In this document: piece after piece, positions 55,481 to 63,548 of the stretch | How the letters are laid out: each line of letters begins with the position of its first letter | Numbering within the stretch: the first letter of the stretch is position 1 | Assembly: GCA_030447785.1 (NCBI GenBank) | Contig: JAUJOF010000004.1 | Coordinates: 247,307 to 311,306, forward strand | Length of the DNA: 64,000 bases | Direction: 5' to 3' | Origin: Solirubrobacteraceae bacterium | GTDB lineage: Bacteria > Actinomycetota > Thermoleophilia > Solirubrobacterales > Solirubrobacteraceae | Made by a program: the position numbers and the translations under genes | Notes under the pieces: generated by a model | What the model was told of the DNA's origin: nothing | Seen by the model: only the letters and a program-made list of their open reading frames with translations | Database searches by the model: none

Positions 55481-55969
55481 GTGTCCCAGCAGCTCTGGCT
55501 CCTGCGCCACGGCGAGGCTGAGTCCCACGACAGCGCGCCCGATCCCCAGCGGCGCCTGACCTCCCGCGGCGAGGAGCAGTCCGAGGTGGCCGGCCGCGCG
55601 CTGGCCGCGCTGGGAGTCGTGGTGCACGAGGCCTACACGAGCCCCAAGGTTCGCGCGCGGGACACCGCCCGCCTGGCCTGCGCCGCACTGGGGCTCGAGC
55701 CGGTCGAGCACGACGAGCTCGCCGACGGCTTCGACGCGCGCGAGGCCCTGGCGCTCGCTGCCGCCACCGGAGGCGACCGCCGCCTGCTCGTGGTCGGCCA
55801 CAACCCCGACTTCCCCCAGGTCGTCCACGACCTCACCGGCGCGCGGGTCGAGCTGAAGAAGGGCGGGGTGGCCGGCGTGCGCCTGCGCGGCGGCGGCGGA
55901 GGCGAGCTCATCACGCTGCTGCGTCCGCGCGAGCTGGCGGCCGTCGCCGACGGGCCGTTCAAGCGCTGA
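55481..55969 (+). CDS. sixA: SixA-like histidine phosphatase
   Basis: 162 residues from a GTG. Histidine-phosphatase superfamily: LLRHGEAES (catalytic RHG), AYTSPKVRARDTARLAC, second catalytic His in VVGHNPDFPQVVHDLTG. SixA-type proteins dephosphorylate phospho-His on ArcB-like HPt or other proteins; the target here is unknown. Converges with vapC; 3' ends overlap by 11 bp. Confidence 0.87.
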   Translation: MSQQLWLLRHGEAESHDSAPDPQRRLTSRGEEQSEVAGRALAALGVVVHEAYTSPKVRARDTARLACAALGLEPVEHDELADGFDAREALALAAATGGDRRLLVVGHNPDFPQVVHDLTGARVELKKGGVAGVRLRGGGGGELITLLRPRELAAVADGPFKR

Positions 55970-56405
55970 GGGTGCCCCGGGGGACGAGCCAGCGCTGGTG
56001 CAGGCCCGAGACCTCGGCGATGGCGTCATAGTCGGCGTCGTAATGCAGGAGGGGCACGCCGTGGTGCTCGGCGGTGGCGGCGATGAGCAGGTCGGTGGGC
56101 GGAACGCGGCGATGGTTGCCAGTCGTTGAGAGGGCGAGCTGGAGCTCGCGCGCGCGTCGCCAGAGGGCCTCGGGCATGACCAGCGTCGGGAAGGCGGCCA
56201 GGCGATCTCCGATCTCGATGGCGCGCCGCTCGTTGGCCGCCAGCCGGACGAGCTCCAGGACGACGACATCGCACACGAGCACCTGTCCGGCCGCGGCGCG
56301 TGCGTCGAACCACTTCGCCAGCTCGCGGAACCGGCGGTCACGGACCCAGGTCCACACCGATGTGTCGGCGAGCCACCGTCCTGCCAGCGCCGGGGGGTCA
56401 ACCAT
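55959..56405 (-). CDS. vapC: VapC-type PIN-domain toxin
   Basis: 148 residues from the ATG at 56405. PIN ribonuclease acidic residues: Asp14 in RWLADTSVW, Glu in VVVLELVRLA, Asp in PTDLLIAATAEHHG and Asp in LLHYDADYDAIAEV. VapC toxins cleave tRNA or rRNA and stop translation. It overlaps vapB by 8 bp and its own 3' end overlaps sixA. Target RNA not predictable. Confidence 0.9.
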   Translation of the reverse strand: MVDPPALAGRWLADTSVWTWVRDRRFRELAKWFDARAAAGQVLVCDVVVLELVRLAANERRAIEIGDRLAAFPTLVMPEALWRRARELQLALSTTGNHRRVPPTDLLIAATAEHHGVPLLHYDADYDAIAEVSGLHQRWLVPRGTLSA

Positions 56406-56610
56406 CCAGTGAGAAGCGCGAGCGGCGGCCTTCCTCGACCTCCCTCGGTGTGCCGTCGATGTCGCGGACCACGTCGAAGTCGGCAAGGACCTTGCGACGG
56501 CTCGCGTCCCGTAAGGCCTCGTTGACCGTGTCGGACGTGCCCTCGGTGCCGAGCGCCTCGCGGGCTCGCTCGAGCGCCTCCTCGTCGATGTTCACGGTGG
56601 TGCGTGCCAT
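56398..56610 (-). CDS. vapB: VapB-type ribbon-helix-helix antitoxin
   Basis: 70 residues from the ATG at 56610. Ribbon-helix-helix: MARTTVNIDEEALERAREA, then DTVNEALRDASRRKVLADF; the C-terminal tail (RDIDGTPREVEEGRRSRF) binds the toxin. Neutralises VapC and represses its own promoter. Gene order antitoxin-toxin with an overlap is typical of VapBC. A 10-bp palindrome overlaps the start codon. Confidence 0.9.
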   Translation of the reverse strand: MARTTVNIDEEALERAREALGTEGTSDTVNEALRDASRRKVLADFDVVRDIDGTPREVEEGRRSRFSLDG

Positions 56611-56639
56611 GGCATCACTATATGTCATCAGGACCTGAT
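56605..56639. promoter_or_regulatory. vapBC/fpg divergent control region with palindromes
   Basis: The short gap between vapB and fpg holds TGCCATGGCA (56605-56614, perfect palindrome across the vapB start), an A/T-rich ACTATATGTCAT patch with a likely -10 sequence, and ATCAGG-A-CCTGAT (56627-56639). Ribbon-helix-helix antitoxins usually bind such repeats, so VapB may also influence fpg expression. Inference only. Confidence 0.55.
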
Positions 56640-56655
56640 GCTCTATCCTGATCGG

Positions 56656-57516
56656 GTGCCCGAGCTCCCCGAGGTCGAGATCACGGCGCGGCGGTTGGAT
56701 GCCGCGCTGCGGGGCCTGGAGATCGAGTCGGTGCTCACGCCCGGGCTCAACGCCCTGCGCACCTTCGACCCGCCCGTGCACGCGCTCGAGGGGCGCGCCA
56801 TCGCCGGCGTGCGCCGGCGGGGCAAGCATCTCGTGGTCGACGTGACCGGGGAGCTGAGCGTGCTCTTGCACCTCATGAACGCCGGCCGGCTGCAGCTGTT
56901 CGACAAGCGCGCCGGCCTGCGCGACCGCACCTCGCGGCTGCTGGTGCGCCTGGGTGGGAGGGGGCCCCTTCAACGGGAGCTGCGCCTGCGCGAGTTCGGC
57001 ACCCGCCAGGCGGCATGGGTCAAGGTGCTGCGCGCCGGCGAGCTCGAGGCCGACGAGGCCCTGGCCACGCTGGGGCCCGAGGCGTGGCCGCAGCCGCCCG
57101 CGGACCTCGCCGGGGCCCTGGCCGCGCCGCGCCCGCTGCATCCTCTGCTGCGCGACCAGCGCGTGCTGGCGGGGATCGGGCGCTCGTGGGTGGACGAGAT
57201 CCTCTGGGAGGCGCGCCTGTCGCCCTTCAAGCGCGGCGACGACCTGAGCCAGGAGGAAGCGGCCGCCCTGCGCAGCGCGATCGTCACCGTGCTCGACGCA
57301 GCGCTCGAGCACCTCGAGCGCGTGGTCACGCTGCCCATTCCCGACAAGCTTCCGCTGCCCCTGCAGGTCCACCGCCGCCACGGGGAGCCCTGCCCGCGCT
57401 GCGCCGCCACCATCGAGGCGGTCCATTACGAGGACTACGTGATGTGCTACTGCCCGGCCGAGCAGACGGGCGGCAAGGTGCTCAAGGACCGCCGCCTGTC
57501 GCGCCTGCTGAAGTAG
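56656..57516 (+). CDS. fpg: Formamidopyrimidine-DNA glycosylase (Fpg/MutM)
   Basis: 286 residues from the GTG at 56656. This start, not the in-frame ATG at 56638, is required because the catalytic residue is Pro2 of PELPEVE, exposed after Met removal. Also seen: RRGKHLVV (DNA-binding Lys), LMNAGRLQ, the H2TH region GIGRSWVDEILWEARLSP, and a C-terminal zinc finger with CPRCAATI and MCYCPAEQTGG. Excises 8-oxoguanine and ring-opened purines. The zinc finger's last position reads Glu where Cys is usual. Confidence 0.93.
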   Translation: MPELPEVEITARRLDAALRGLEIESVLTPGLNALRTFDPPVHALEGRAIAGVRRRGKHLVVDVTGELSVLLHLMNAGRLQLFDKRAGLRDRTSRLLVRLGGRGPLQRELRLREFGTRQAAWVKVLRAGELEADEALATLGPEAWPQPPADLAGALAAPRPLHPLLRDQRVLAGIGRSWVDEILWEARLSPFKRGDDLSQEEAAALRSAIVTVLDAALEHLERVVTLPIPDKLPLPLQVHRRHGEPCPRCAATIEAVHYEDYVMCYCPAEQTGGKVLKDRRLSRLLK

Positions 57517-57578
57517 CGGCAAGCCAGGTTCGCCCTCCTGGGCCCGAGGAACGCCCGGCGACCTTATCCTTCGCCTTC

Positions 57579-58196
57579 ATGGCGTTGACCGCACGGGCGC
57601 TGGTCGACCCGCCTCCGGGCGTGCGCCGCGCCGCCGATGAGGACCACGCGCGCCTCGCGCAGATCCTCGCGCGGGCGTTTCTCGACGATCCGGTCACCGC
57701 CTACTTCTATCCCTCCTCACGGGCGCGCTACCGTCACGTCCGGCGCTTCTTCCGCGCGCGGCTGGCCACCCTGGCCCGCCAAGAGCAGGTGTGGACCACC
57801 CGCGAGCTGGATGGCGCCGCCCTGTGGGCACTGCCCGGGCGATGGCGCGAGAGCGCGTACGACTCCCTGCGCCTGCTGCCCAGCGCGCCGGGCCTGCTGC
57901 CCCACCCGATGCGTGCGCTGAAGGCCGTGCGGGTCATCGAGGAGCGCCACCCGCCCGAGCGCCACTTCTACCTCTCGGTGTTGGGGACCGATCCCGCCGA
58001 GCAGGGCCGGGGCATCGGCTCCGCGCTGCTGCACCCCGTCCTGGACCTGTGCGACGACGAACGGGTGGGGGCCTACCTGGAGTCCTCCAAGGAGCGCAAC
58101 GTCGACCTTTACGCGCGTCACGGCTTCCGGGTGCGCGAGCGCATCCGTCTGCCCGACGGCCCGCCGCTTTGGCTCATGTGGCGCGACCCGCGGTAG
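57579..58196 (+). CDS. GNAT-family N-acetyltransferase
   Basis: 205 residues from the ATG at 57579. GNAT motifs: ARLAQILARAFLDDPVTAY (N-terminal helices), LSVLGTDPAEQGRGIGSALL (motif A, acetyl-CoA binding, QGRGIGS), VGAYLESSKERNVDLYARHG (motif B). Uses acetyl-CoA to modify an unknown amine; no target can be assigned. 62 bp after fpg and followed by a flippase-like gene on the same strand. Confidence 0.87.
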   Translation: MALTARALVDPPPGVRRAADEDHARLAQILARAFLDDPVTAYFYPSSRARYRHVRRFFRARLATLARQEQVWTTRELDGAALWALPGRWRESAYDSLRLLPSAPGLLPHPMRALKAVRVIEERHPPERHFYLSVLGTDPAEQGRGIGSALLHPVLDLCDDERVGAYLESSKERNVDLYARHGFRVRERIRLPDGPPLWLMWRDPR

Positions 58197-58208
58197 GGCA
58201 CGCCAGGG

Positions 58209-59204
58209 ATGCCCATGCAGCTGGCCTCCATCGGCTCGAGCCTCGAGAGCTTCTTCGAGGCGGTCGGCTCGTTCTTCGAGAGCGTGGGGGCGCTCGACGT
58301 GGGGCCGCTCGCGCTCGGTGCCCTGGCCTTCATCGCCTATCTGTCGCTGCGCGCGCGGGCCTTCTTTCACACCTTGCGCGCCGCCTACCCGGCCGAGCGC
58401 TTCCGGTTCCGGCGCATCTGGGGCGCCTACATCGCCGCCTACGGGCTCAACAACGTGATCCCCGCGCGGGGCGGGGACATCATGAAGCTCTACCTGGTCA
58501 AGACGTCCATCCCCAACTCGCACTACCCCGCGGTGGGCGCGGCCATCTTCGTGGAGGCCGTCTTCGACGCGGTGATGGCGGTCTTTATCCTCACCTTCGC
58601 CTTCACGCAGGGAAACTTTCCCAAGCCGCCGGACTTCGCCGACCTGGACGCCTTCAGCCTCAGCTTCTTCGCGTCCAACCCGCGGCTGACCCTCTTCCTG
58701 CTCACCGCGCTGGTGGTGGGCTTCCTCGTGCTCTTCGCCGTGCTCAGCGCGCGCGTGAAGGCCTTCTGGGCGCGGGTGCGCCAGGGCGTGGTGATCCTCA
58801 AGGACCGCCGTCGCTACCTGCGCGAGGTGTTCGCGTGGCAGCTGGCCGGGTGGGGCCTTCGCTTTACCGCGATGTGGTTCTTCCTGGAGGCCTTCAACAT
58901 CGGCGGCTCGGTCCACAACGTGCTGCTGGTGCTGGGCACCTACGCGGTGGCCGCCGTGGTCCCCTTCACGCCCAGCGGGGCCGGAGTGCAGCAGGCGCTC
59001 ATCCTGAAGGTCTTCGCCGGTACCGCGGCGGGCGCGGCGGTGGCCGCCTACTCGGTCGGCCTGGCCATCGCGATCGCGGCGACCACGCTGACGGTCGGCT
59101 TCCTCGCGCTCGTGTTCATCTTCGACATCCGCTCCTTCAAGGAGGCGGTGCGCCAGGGACGCGCCGACCGCGAGCGGGCGGAGGCGACCGGGCAGCCGGT
59201 TTAG
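58209..59204 (+). CDS. YbhN/LPG-synthase-type flippase domain protein
   Basis: 331 residues, about eight helices. The lysylphosphatidylglycerol-synthase TM (MprF flippase, TIGR00374) pattern: YIAAYGLNNVIPARGGDIMK, FVEAVFDAVMAVFIL, VVPFTPSGAGVQQALIL and charged ends. No synthase domain follows, so it is the flippase-only form. Substrate likely a lipid. The dispersed repeat starts 7 bp after its stop and the next gene on the minus strand converges. Confidence 0.85.
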   Translation: MPMQLASIGSSLESFFEAVGSFFESVGALDVGPLALGALAFIAYLSLRARAFFHTLRAAYPAERFRFRRIWGAYIAAYGLNNVIPARGGDIMKLYLVKTSIPNSHYPAVGAAIFVEAVFDAVMAVFILTFAFTQGNFPKPPDFADLDAFSLSFFASNPRLTLFLLTALVVGFLVLFAVLSARVKAFWARVRQGVVILKDRRRYLREVFAWQLAGWGLRFTAMWFFLEAFNIGGSVHNVLLVLGTYAVAAVVPFTPSGAGVQQALILKVFAGTAAGAAVAAYSVGLAIAIAATTLTVGFLALVFIFDIRSFKEAVRQGRADRERAEATGQPV

Positions 59205-59211
59205 GGAACGG

Positions 59212-59275
59212 GTGTCGCTTTCGCGACCTGGGGACCCGCCTCCGGCGGCCACATGGCCGCCTCCGGCACCCCTAG
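59212..59275 (-). repeat. Dispersed convergent-intergenic repeat, copy 4
   Basis: Reverse-oriented full copy; on the minus strand CTAGGGGTGCC ... GGTCGCGAAAGCGACAC. First stem has loop TG, distal GTCGC/GCGAC stem has loop GAAA (a GNRA tetraloop). It begins at the stop of the minus-strand gene (59272), whose TAG is the repeat's own CTAG. Lies between convergent genes. Confidence 0.86.
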
Positions 59276-59544
59276 GACAGGCCCTCGCGGGCCTCGCGCA
59301 CCAGCGCGACCGCCTCGGGGAAGACGGTCGACATCACCGAGCGGATCTGCTCGGCCTGGGCCTGGGCGTCGCCCTGGAGGTTGACTCGCTGGATGGCCGC
59401 CACCGTGAGGTCGGCGGCCAGGCGGATGGCGTTGTCGGCCCAGGCCAGGCTCTGCTGGCCCTGCATCGACTCCAGGAACTCCTGGAGCTGGCGACGCATC
59501 TCCTCAGGGTCACCGAACGGGAAGTTGAAGCCACCGCCTTCCAT
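59272..59544 (-). CDS. Small helical protein, stop codon within repeat
   Basis: 90 residues from the ATG at 59544. MEGGGFNFPFGDPEEMRRQ and then LQEFLESMQGQQSLAWADNA, TVAAIQRVNLQGDAQAQAEQ, with few charges, suggests a helical bundle. No family recognised. Its C-terminus GLS plus stop overlaps repeat copy 4, so the natural end may have been replaced. It is divergent from the SDR gene, 78 bp apart. Confidence 0.6.
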   Translation of the reverse strand: MEGGGFNFPFGDPEEMRRQLQEFLESMQGQQSLAWADNAIRLAADLTVAAIQRVNLQGDAQAQAEQIRSVMSTVFPEAVALVREAREGLS

Positions 59545-59622
59545 GTCCCGGACCATAGCGGGGTGGGACCGCGCGCCGAGCGCGCGGGTCAGCGCCCCCG
59601 GGTCGGGGTAGGCGGATCGGAC

Positions 59623-60564
59623 ATGGACGAGTTGCGTGGGCGCACCGTGCTGATCACCGGCGCCAGCAGCGGCGTGGGTCTCGCCGCCGCGAGCGCGTTC
59701 GCCCGCGCGGGCTGCGACGTGGCCGTGCTGGCCCGCGGCGAGGAGGGCCTGGCCGAGGCGGCGCGGCGGGTGCGCGCGCACGCACGCCGCGCCCTGGTGG
59801 TGCCCGCCGACGTCACCGACCGCGCGGCGGTGCAGGAGGCCGTCGACCGCGTCGAGGCCGAATGGGGGCGCCTCGACGTGCTCGTGGTCAACGCGGCGGC
59901 CACGATCTACGGGCCGTTCGCCACCGTGGACCCCGACGACTTCGACCGGGTCCTCGCCGCCACCTTCACGGGCGCGGTCAACACCGTGCGCGCCGCCCTG
60001 CCCGCGTTGGAGCGCTCCGCCGGCACGATCGTGGCGACGGGATCGCTCATGAGCAAGGTTCCGTTGCCCACCTTCTCCTCCTACGCGGCGGCCAAGCATG
60101 CGCTGCGCGGCTTCCTGGGCTCGCTGCGCATCGAGCTGCGCGCCCAGCGCAGCCCGGTGACGGTCTCCATGCTGCACCCCGGCTCCATCGACACTCCGGT
60201 GTGGGAGCAGACCGCCAGCTCGGTGGGCACGCTGCCCCGCCGCCCGCCCGAGGGCTACACCGCCGACACCATCGCCGCGGGCCTGGTGGGACTGGCGGTC
60301 AGCCCGCACGCCGAGATCACCGTGGGCGCCGAGGCCCAGGCCATCGAGGTGCTGTTCCATTACGCTCGCCCGCTGGGCGACCTGGTGCTCACCGCCATCC
60401 ACCACTACTACTCCAGCGGCGGGCGGCCCATGGGCAGCCGCAGTGCGCTGGTGCACTCCGTCGGGCGGGGGATCGTCGACAACGGGTTGCTGGGGCGCCG
60501 CAGCCTCACCCTGCCGGTGCGCGCCGCGACCTGGCCCCTGCGCCGGGCGCTGGCACTGCGGTGA
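59623..60564 (+). CDS. Short-chain dehydrogenase/reductase
   Basis: 313 residues from the ATG at 59623. Rossmann TGxxxGxG motif as TGASSGVGLA, NAA motif LVVNAAATIYG, catalytic Ser in ATGSLMSK and YxxxK as YAAAKHALRGF; C-terminal ~60 residues are an extra basic tail. NAD(P)-dependent oxidoreductase; substrate unknown. Its stop overlaps the hydrolase-fold gene by 4 bp (GTGA), so translation is coupled. Confidence 0.88.
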   Translation: MDELRGRTVLITGASSGVGLAAASAFARAGCDVAVLARGEEGLAEAARRVRAHARRALVVPADVTDRAAVQEAVDRVEAEWGRLDVLVVNAAATIYGPFATVDPDDFDRVLAATFTGAVNTVRAALPALERSAGTIVATGSLMSKVPLPTFSSYAAAKHALRGFLGSLRIELRAQRSPVTVSMLHPGSIDTPVWEQTASSVGTLPRRPPEGYTADTIAAGLVGLAVSPHAEITVGAEAQAIEVLFHYARPLGDLVLTAIHHYYSSGGRPMGSRSALVHSVGRGIVDNGLLGRRSLTLPVRAATWPLRRALALR

Positions 60565-61322
60565 GCGCGGCCGGCGCGCCGCGCACGGTGGAGGGCGCCG
60601 GCGTCGCGCTGAGCGTGCGCACCTGGGGGCCGGCCGGCAAGCCCGCGTGCGTGCTGGTGCACGGCATGGCCTCCGATGCGCTGGCCTGGGCGCCGGTGGC
60701 CGAGCGACTGGAAGGCCGCGTGGTGGCCTACGACCGCCGCGGCTACGGGGGCTCGGGCGCGCCCGAGCCCTACAGCGCCACGACGGTCAACGAGCAGGCC
60801 GAGGACCTGGCCGCTGTGGTGCTCGGCCTCGACGCCGCCCCCGCGCTGCTGGCTGGGGAGGGCTTCGGCGCGCTGGTGGTACTCGACGTGCTGCGCCGCC
60901 ACCGCGCGCTGGCGCGCGGCGCGGTGCTCGCCGACCCGCCGCTGTACGCCTTCGTGCCCGAGGCCACCGAGGAGCTGGGCGCCCAGCGCGCCGAGCTTGA
61001 GGGTGCGCTGCGCTCGGGCGGGCCCGGTGCGGCGGTCGAGCGATGGCTGGGTGAGCGCGCGGCGGCCGACCAGGTCCAGCGCGCGCGCAGGCGCGCGGGG
61101 GCCTTCTTCGCCGACCTGGGCGGGCTGGCCAGCCTGTCGGTCAGCCGGGCGGAGCTGCGCGCGGTCACCCTCCCTCTCGTGGTCCTCACCGGCCCGGCCA
61201 CCCCACCGGCCGATCGCCTGGCGGCCGACCGGATGAGCGACCTGCTGCCCGATGTCCGCCGGATCGACGACGGGGACCTCGCCGGCGCGGTCGCGGCGCT
61301 CAGCGCGTCCGGCGGGCGCTGA
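60561..61322 (+). CDS. Alpha/beta-hydrolase-fold protein lacking canonical nucleophile
   Basis: 253 residues from a GTG overlapping the SDR stop. Fold features: VLVHGMASDALAWAPV (oxyanion loop HGMA), YDRRGYGGSGAPEP (typical), then LAGEGFGALVVLDVLR where the nucleophile elbow GxSxG should be. Glu stands where Ser would be, and no C-terminal catalytic His is obvious in IDDGDLAGAV. Thus probably non-catalytic or a divergent enzyme. Convergent with the methyltransferase gene, 23-bp overlap. Confidence 0.8.
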   Translation: MSAAGAPRTVEGAGVALSVRTWGPAGKPACVLVHGMASDALAWAPVAERLEGRVVAYDRRGYGGSGAPEPYSATTVNEQAEDLAAVVLGLDAAPALLAGEGFGALVVLDVLRRHRALARGAVLADPPLYAFVPEATEELGAQRAELEGALRSGGPGAAVERWLGERAAADQVQRARRRAGAFFADLGGLASLSVSRAELRAVTLPLVVLTGPATPPADRLAADRMSDLLPDVRRIDDGDLAGAVAALSASGGR

Positions 61323-62220
61323 GGGCGATCGTCCCCCCGTGGCGCGCGAGCCCGGCGACCAGCTCGCCGAGCACGGCCACCGGCGCGAGCGCCAGCCCCA
61401 GGGCGGTGGGCAGCGCGTCGCGGGCGGTGAGGGGGGCGTTTCGCTTGAGCGCGTGGAACAGCCACGAGGGGGTGGGCGTCAGGCGGCTGACCAGCGACTG
61501 CCAGAGCCCGAACGGGTTGTGCTCGGCCAGCACGTGATGGGTGTGCAGCGGCTCGAGGCCCGTCGCGCGCGCCAGCGCGCGCAGCCCCGGGGCAGTGAAG
61601 TGCGTGCGGTGGCGGGGGACGTCGAGGTGAAACCACACCGGGCCGCCGGTGCGGGCCTGCAGGCTGGCAAGGTTGGGCACGCCGACGAGCGCTACCCCGC
61701 CGGGGCGCAGCCACCCCGCCACGCGCCCCAGCGCGGCGCCGGGATCGTCGAGGTGCTCGAGCACGTGCCACAGCGTCACCGCGTCGAGCGAGCCGGGCGC
61801 GACGTCGGCCTCCTCGAGGCCGGAGGGCTGCACCCCGGGGGCCGGCGCTCCGCGCGGGGCGGGCTCGAGGCCGCCTGCCGCCCAGCCTGCTCCACGCGCG
61901 GCCGTCACGAAGCGACCCCGCCCTGCGCCCACGTCCAGCAGGACTCCCGGCGGACGCGCGCCCGCCGCACGCAGCTGCGCGAGGCGCTGGCGGTCGAACA
62001 GGTCGAGCAGCGGCGCCACCCCACGGGCGCCGCGGGGAGCCCGCGCGCTCGCGTACTGCCCGGCGTGATGGGCTTGCGCCGGCGCGGGGGCCGCCGTCAC
62101 CGCGCTCGCGCACGCCGCGCAGCGCAGGAGAGGCACCGGGGCCGGCCAGGCGGGATCGGAGCCCGGCACCGTGCGCCAGTCGCGCAGCGCTCCCCCGCAG
62201 GCCGGGCAGCGGCCCTCCAT
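61300..62220 (-). CDS. Zinc-ribbon class I SAM methyltransferase
   Basis: 306 residues from the ATG at 62220. N-terminal zinc ribbon MEGRCPACGG and LLRCAACASA; SAM motif LLDVGAGRGRFVTAAR, WHVLEHLDDPGAALGRV (post-motif with catalytic region), WLRPGGVALVGVPN; C-terminal helix. This is the methyltransferase-23 style common in cell-wall/polysaccharide gene sets. Target unknown. Confidence 0.85.
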   Translation of the reverse strand: MEGRCPACGGALRDWRTVPGSDPAWPAPVPLLRCAACASAVTAAPAPAQAHHAGQYASARAPRGARGVAPLLDLFDRQRLAQLRAAGARPPGVLLDVGAGRGRFVTAARGAGWAAGGLEPAPRGAPAPGVQPSGLEEADVAPGSLDAVTLWHVLEHLDDPGAALGRVAGWLRPGGVALVGVPNLASLQARTGGPVWFHLDVPRHRTHFTAPGLRALARATGLEPLHTHHVLAEHNPFGLWQSLVSRLTPTPSWLFHALKRNAPLTARDALPTALGLALAPVAVLGELVAGLARHGGTIALSARRTR

Positions 62221-62244
62221 CCGCGTCAACGCCACCACCGTAGA

Positions 62245-62472
62245 ATGACAACCGTGCCTGCTTCTCCGCCGCCGCTGGCGCGTCATCGGGAGCGGTTCGA
62301 GACGCTGCTGCGCCTCGCGGCCCCCGCGCTCGACCTCCTGCTCGGGGCCGGAGACCGCCTCTCGCGGGCGGTCGCCCGCGACCAGCCCGAGCCGATGCCG
62401 GTGTACACGCCCGAGAGGGGTGGCGACCGCCCGCGGCGCGAGGTCGGACCGGGCGCCGAGGGCTCGGACTGA
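62245..62472 (+). CDS. Small hypothetical protein, possibly leaderless
   Basis: 75 residues from the ATG at 62245, in frame to 62472. MTTVPASPPPLARHRERFE and then TLLRLAAPALDLLLGAGDRL and a Pro/Arg-rich tail. Upstream TAGAAT is -10-like and very near the ATG, so transcripts may start at or near the start codon. Its stop overlaps the next gene (TGATG). Unknown function. Confidence 0.6.
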   Translation: MTTVPASPPPLARHRERFETLLRLAAPALDLLLGAGDRLSRAVARDQPEPMPVYTPERGGDRPRREVGPGAEGSD

Positions 62473-63407
62473 TGGCCGACACGCCCCAGGACGTCGTCGC
62501 CCAGGAGCGGCGCCGCGCGCCCGTGGCGGCCGCCACGGCGCTCGCCGCCGGCCTGCTGGTGGTCGCGGGGCCCGTCTACAGCATCACGGTGGCGGCCGAT
62601 CAGCCGCGCGTCACGCTTCCCGAGGCGCTCGGACCGCTGATCAGCCGGGGCCGGCCGGCCGAGCCGGCGCCGGTCATCGACGTCTTCCGCTTCGTGGACG
62701 CCAACCTGGCGAGCTTCCTGGTCGGCGTGGCGCTCAGTGCCCTGGCGCCGATCGCGATGGGCCTGGCACTGGCCTTCCTCATCCGCGCGACGCGCAACCG
62801 CCGCTCCGACCTGTCCAAGGTGCTGGCCCCCCTGGTCATCGCCTCCGGGGTGGTGCTGGGCATCACCCAGCTGGTGCTCGGGACGCTCGTGCTCACCCGA
62901 CAGGCCGGGCTGGCCACCGCCGCCGACCAGAGCGCGACCGCCGTGCGCCAGATCAGCGAGGGCACCGGGCTGACCGTGCTGCAGTCCGTCGGCCAGTTCG
63001 CCCAGCTGGGTCTGGCCGGCGGGGGGTTCGTGTACGGCTCGCTGAGCGCCATGCGCGTCGGTCTGCTCACGCGCTTCATGGGCATCCTCGGCATCGCCGT
63101 GGGCGTGCTGTACGTCCTCGGGCCGTTTTTGCTGGGCGGCAACCAGACGATCATCCAGATGTTCTTCCTCTTCGCGCTGGGCCTGCTCTTCCGTGGCCGC
63201 TGGCCCGGCGGCGTGCCGCCCGCCTGGGTCACCGGGCAGGCTCAGCCGTGGCCGACCCAGCTCGAGCTGCGCGAGGCCCGGGAGCGACAGCGCACCGGGG
63301 AAGAGCCCGAGGCCGAGGGTGAGCCCATGGCCCAGCCTGCGCCCGCGCCGGCGCCGGCCAGGCCCCAGTCGTCCTCCAAGAAGAAGAAGAAGCGCAAGCG
63401 GCGTTAG
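62472..63407 (+). CDS. Multi-pass membrane protein with Lys-rich tail
   Basis: 311 residues. About five or six helices: ATALAAGLLVVAGPVYSITV, FLVGVALSALAPIAMGLALA, VLAPLVIASGVVLGITQLVL, FMGILGIAVGVLYVLGPFLL and IIQMFFLFALGLLF. C-terminal tail is Pro/Ala-rich and ends in a Lys/Arg run (KKKKKRKRR). Starts in the previous stop. No family identified. A strong hairpin begins at its stop. Confidence 0.75.
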   Translation: MADTPQDVVAQERRRAPVAAATALAAGLLVVAGPVYSITVAADQPRVTLPEALGPLISRGRPAEPAPVIDVFRFVDANLASFLVGVALSALAPIAMGLALAFLIRATRNRRSDLSKVLAPLVIASGVVLGITQLVLGTLVLTRQAGLATAADQSATAVRQISEGTGLTVLQSVGQFAQLGLAGGGFVYGSLSAMRVGLLTRFMGILGIAVGVLYVLGPFLLGGNQTIIQMFFLFALGLLFRGRWPGGVPPAWVTGQAQPWPTQLELREARERQRTGEEPEAEGEPMAQPAPAPAPARPQSSSKKKKKRKRR

Positions 63408-63476
63408 AACTCGTCCGGAAACAGACGGTGCGTCGGCGCCTGACGGCGTGCCGGACGTTTTCGGACGGGTTCTTAG
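63404..63476 (+). repeat. 73-bp imperfect palindrome, MITE- or terminator-like
   Basis: Left arm TTAGAACTCGTCCGGAAAC pairs with right arm GTTTTCGGACGGGTTCTTAG; as RNA the mismatches within the arm are G-U wobbles. A second inner stem (GGTGCGTCG with CGGCGTGCC) follows, also with wobbles. The left arm overlaps the stop of the membrane protein gene. It could end that transcript or be a terminal-repeat-derived mini-element; no other copy was found in this window. Confidence 0.6.
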
Positions 63477-63548
63477 GGGTGGCGTCCACGGAATGGCGGC
63501 CGCATCGCCCGGGGAGGATGATGCAGGCAAGCCGACCAAGGAGGAGAG

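Noticed and set aside
57520..57578. Possible tRNA between fpg and the GNAT gene
   Set aside because: Contains GGTTCG but no acceptor stem or anticodon arm could be built. No tRNA was found elsewhere either.
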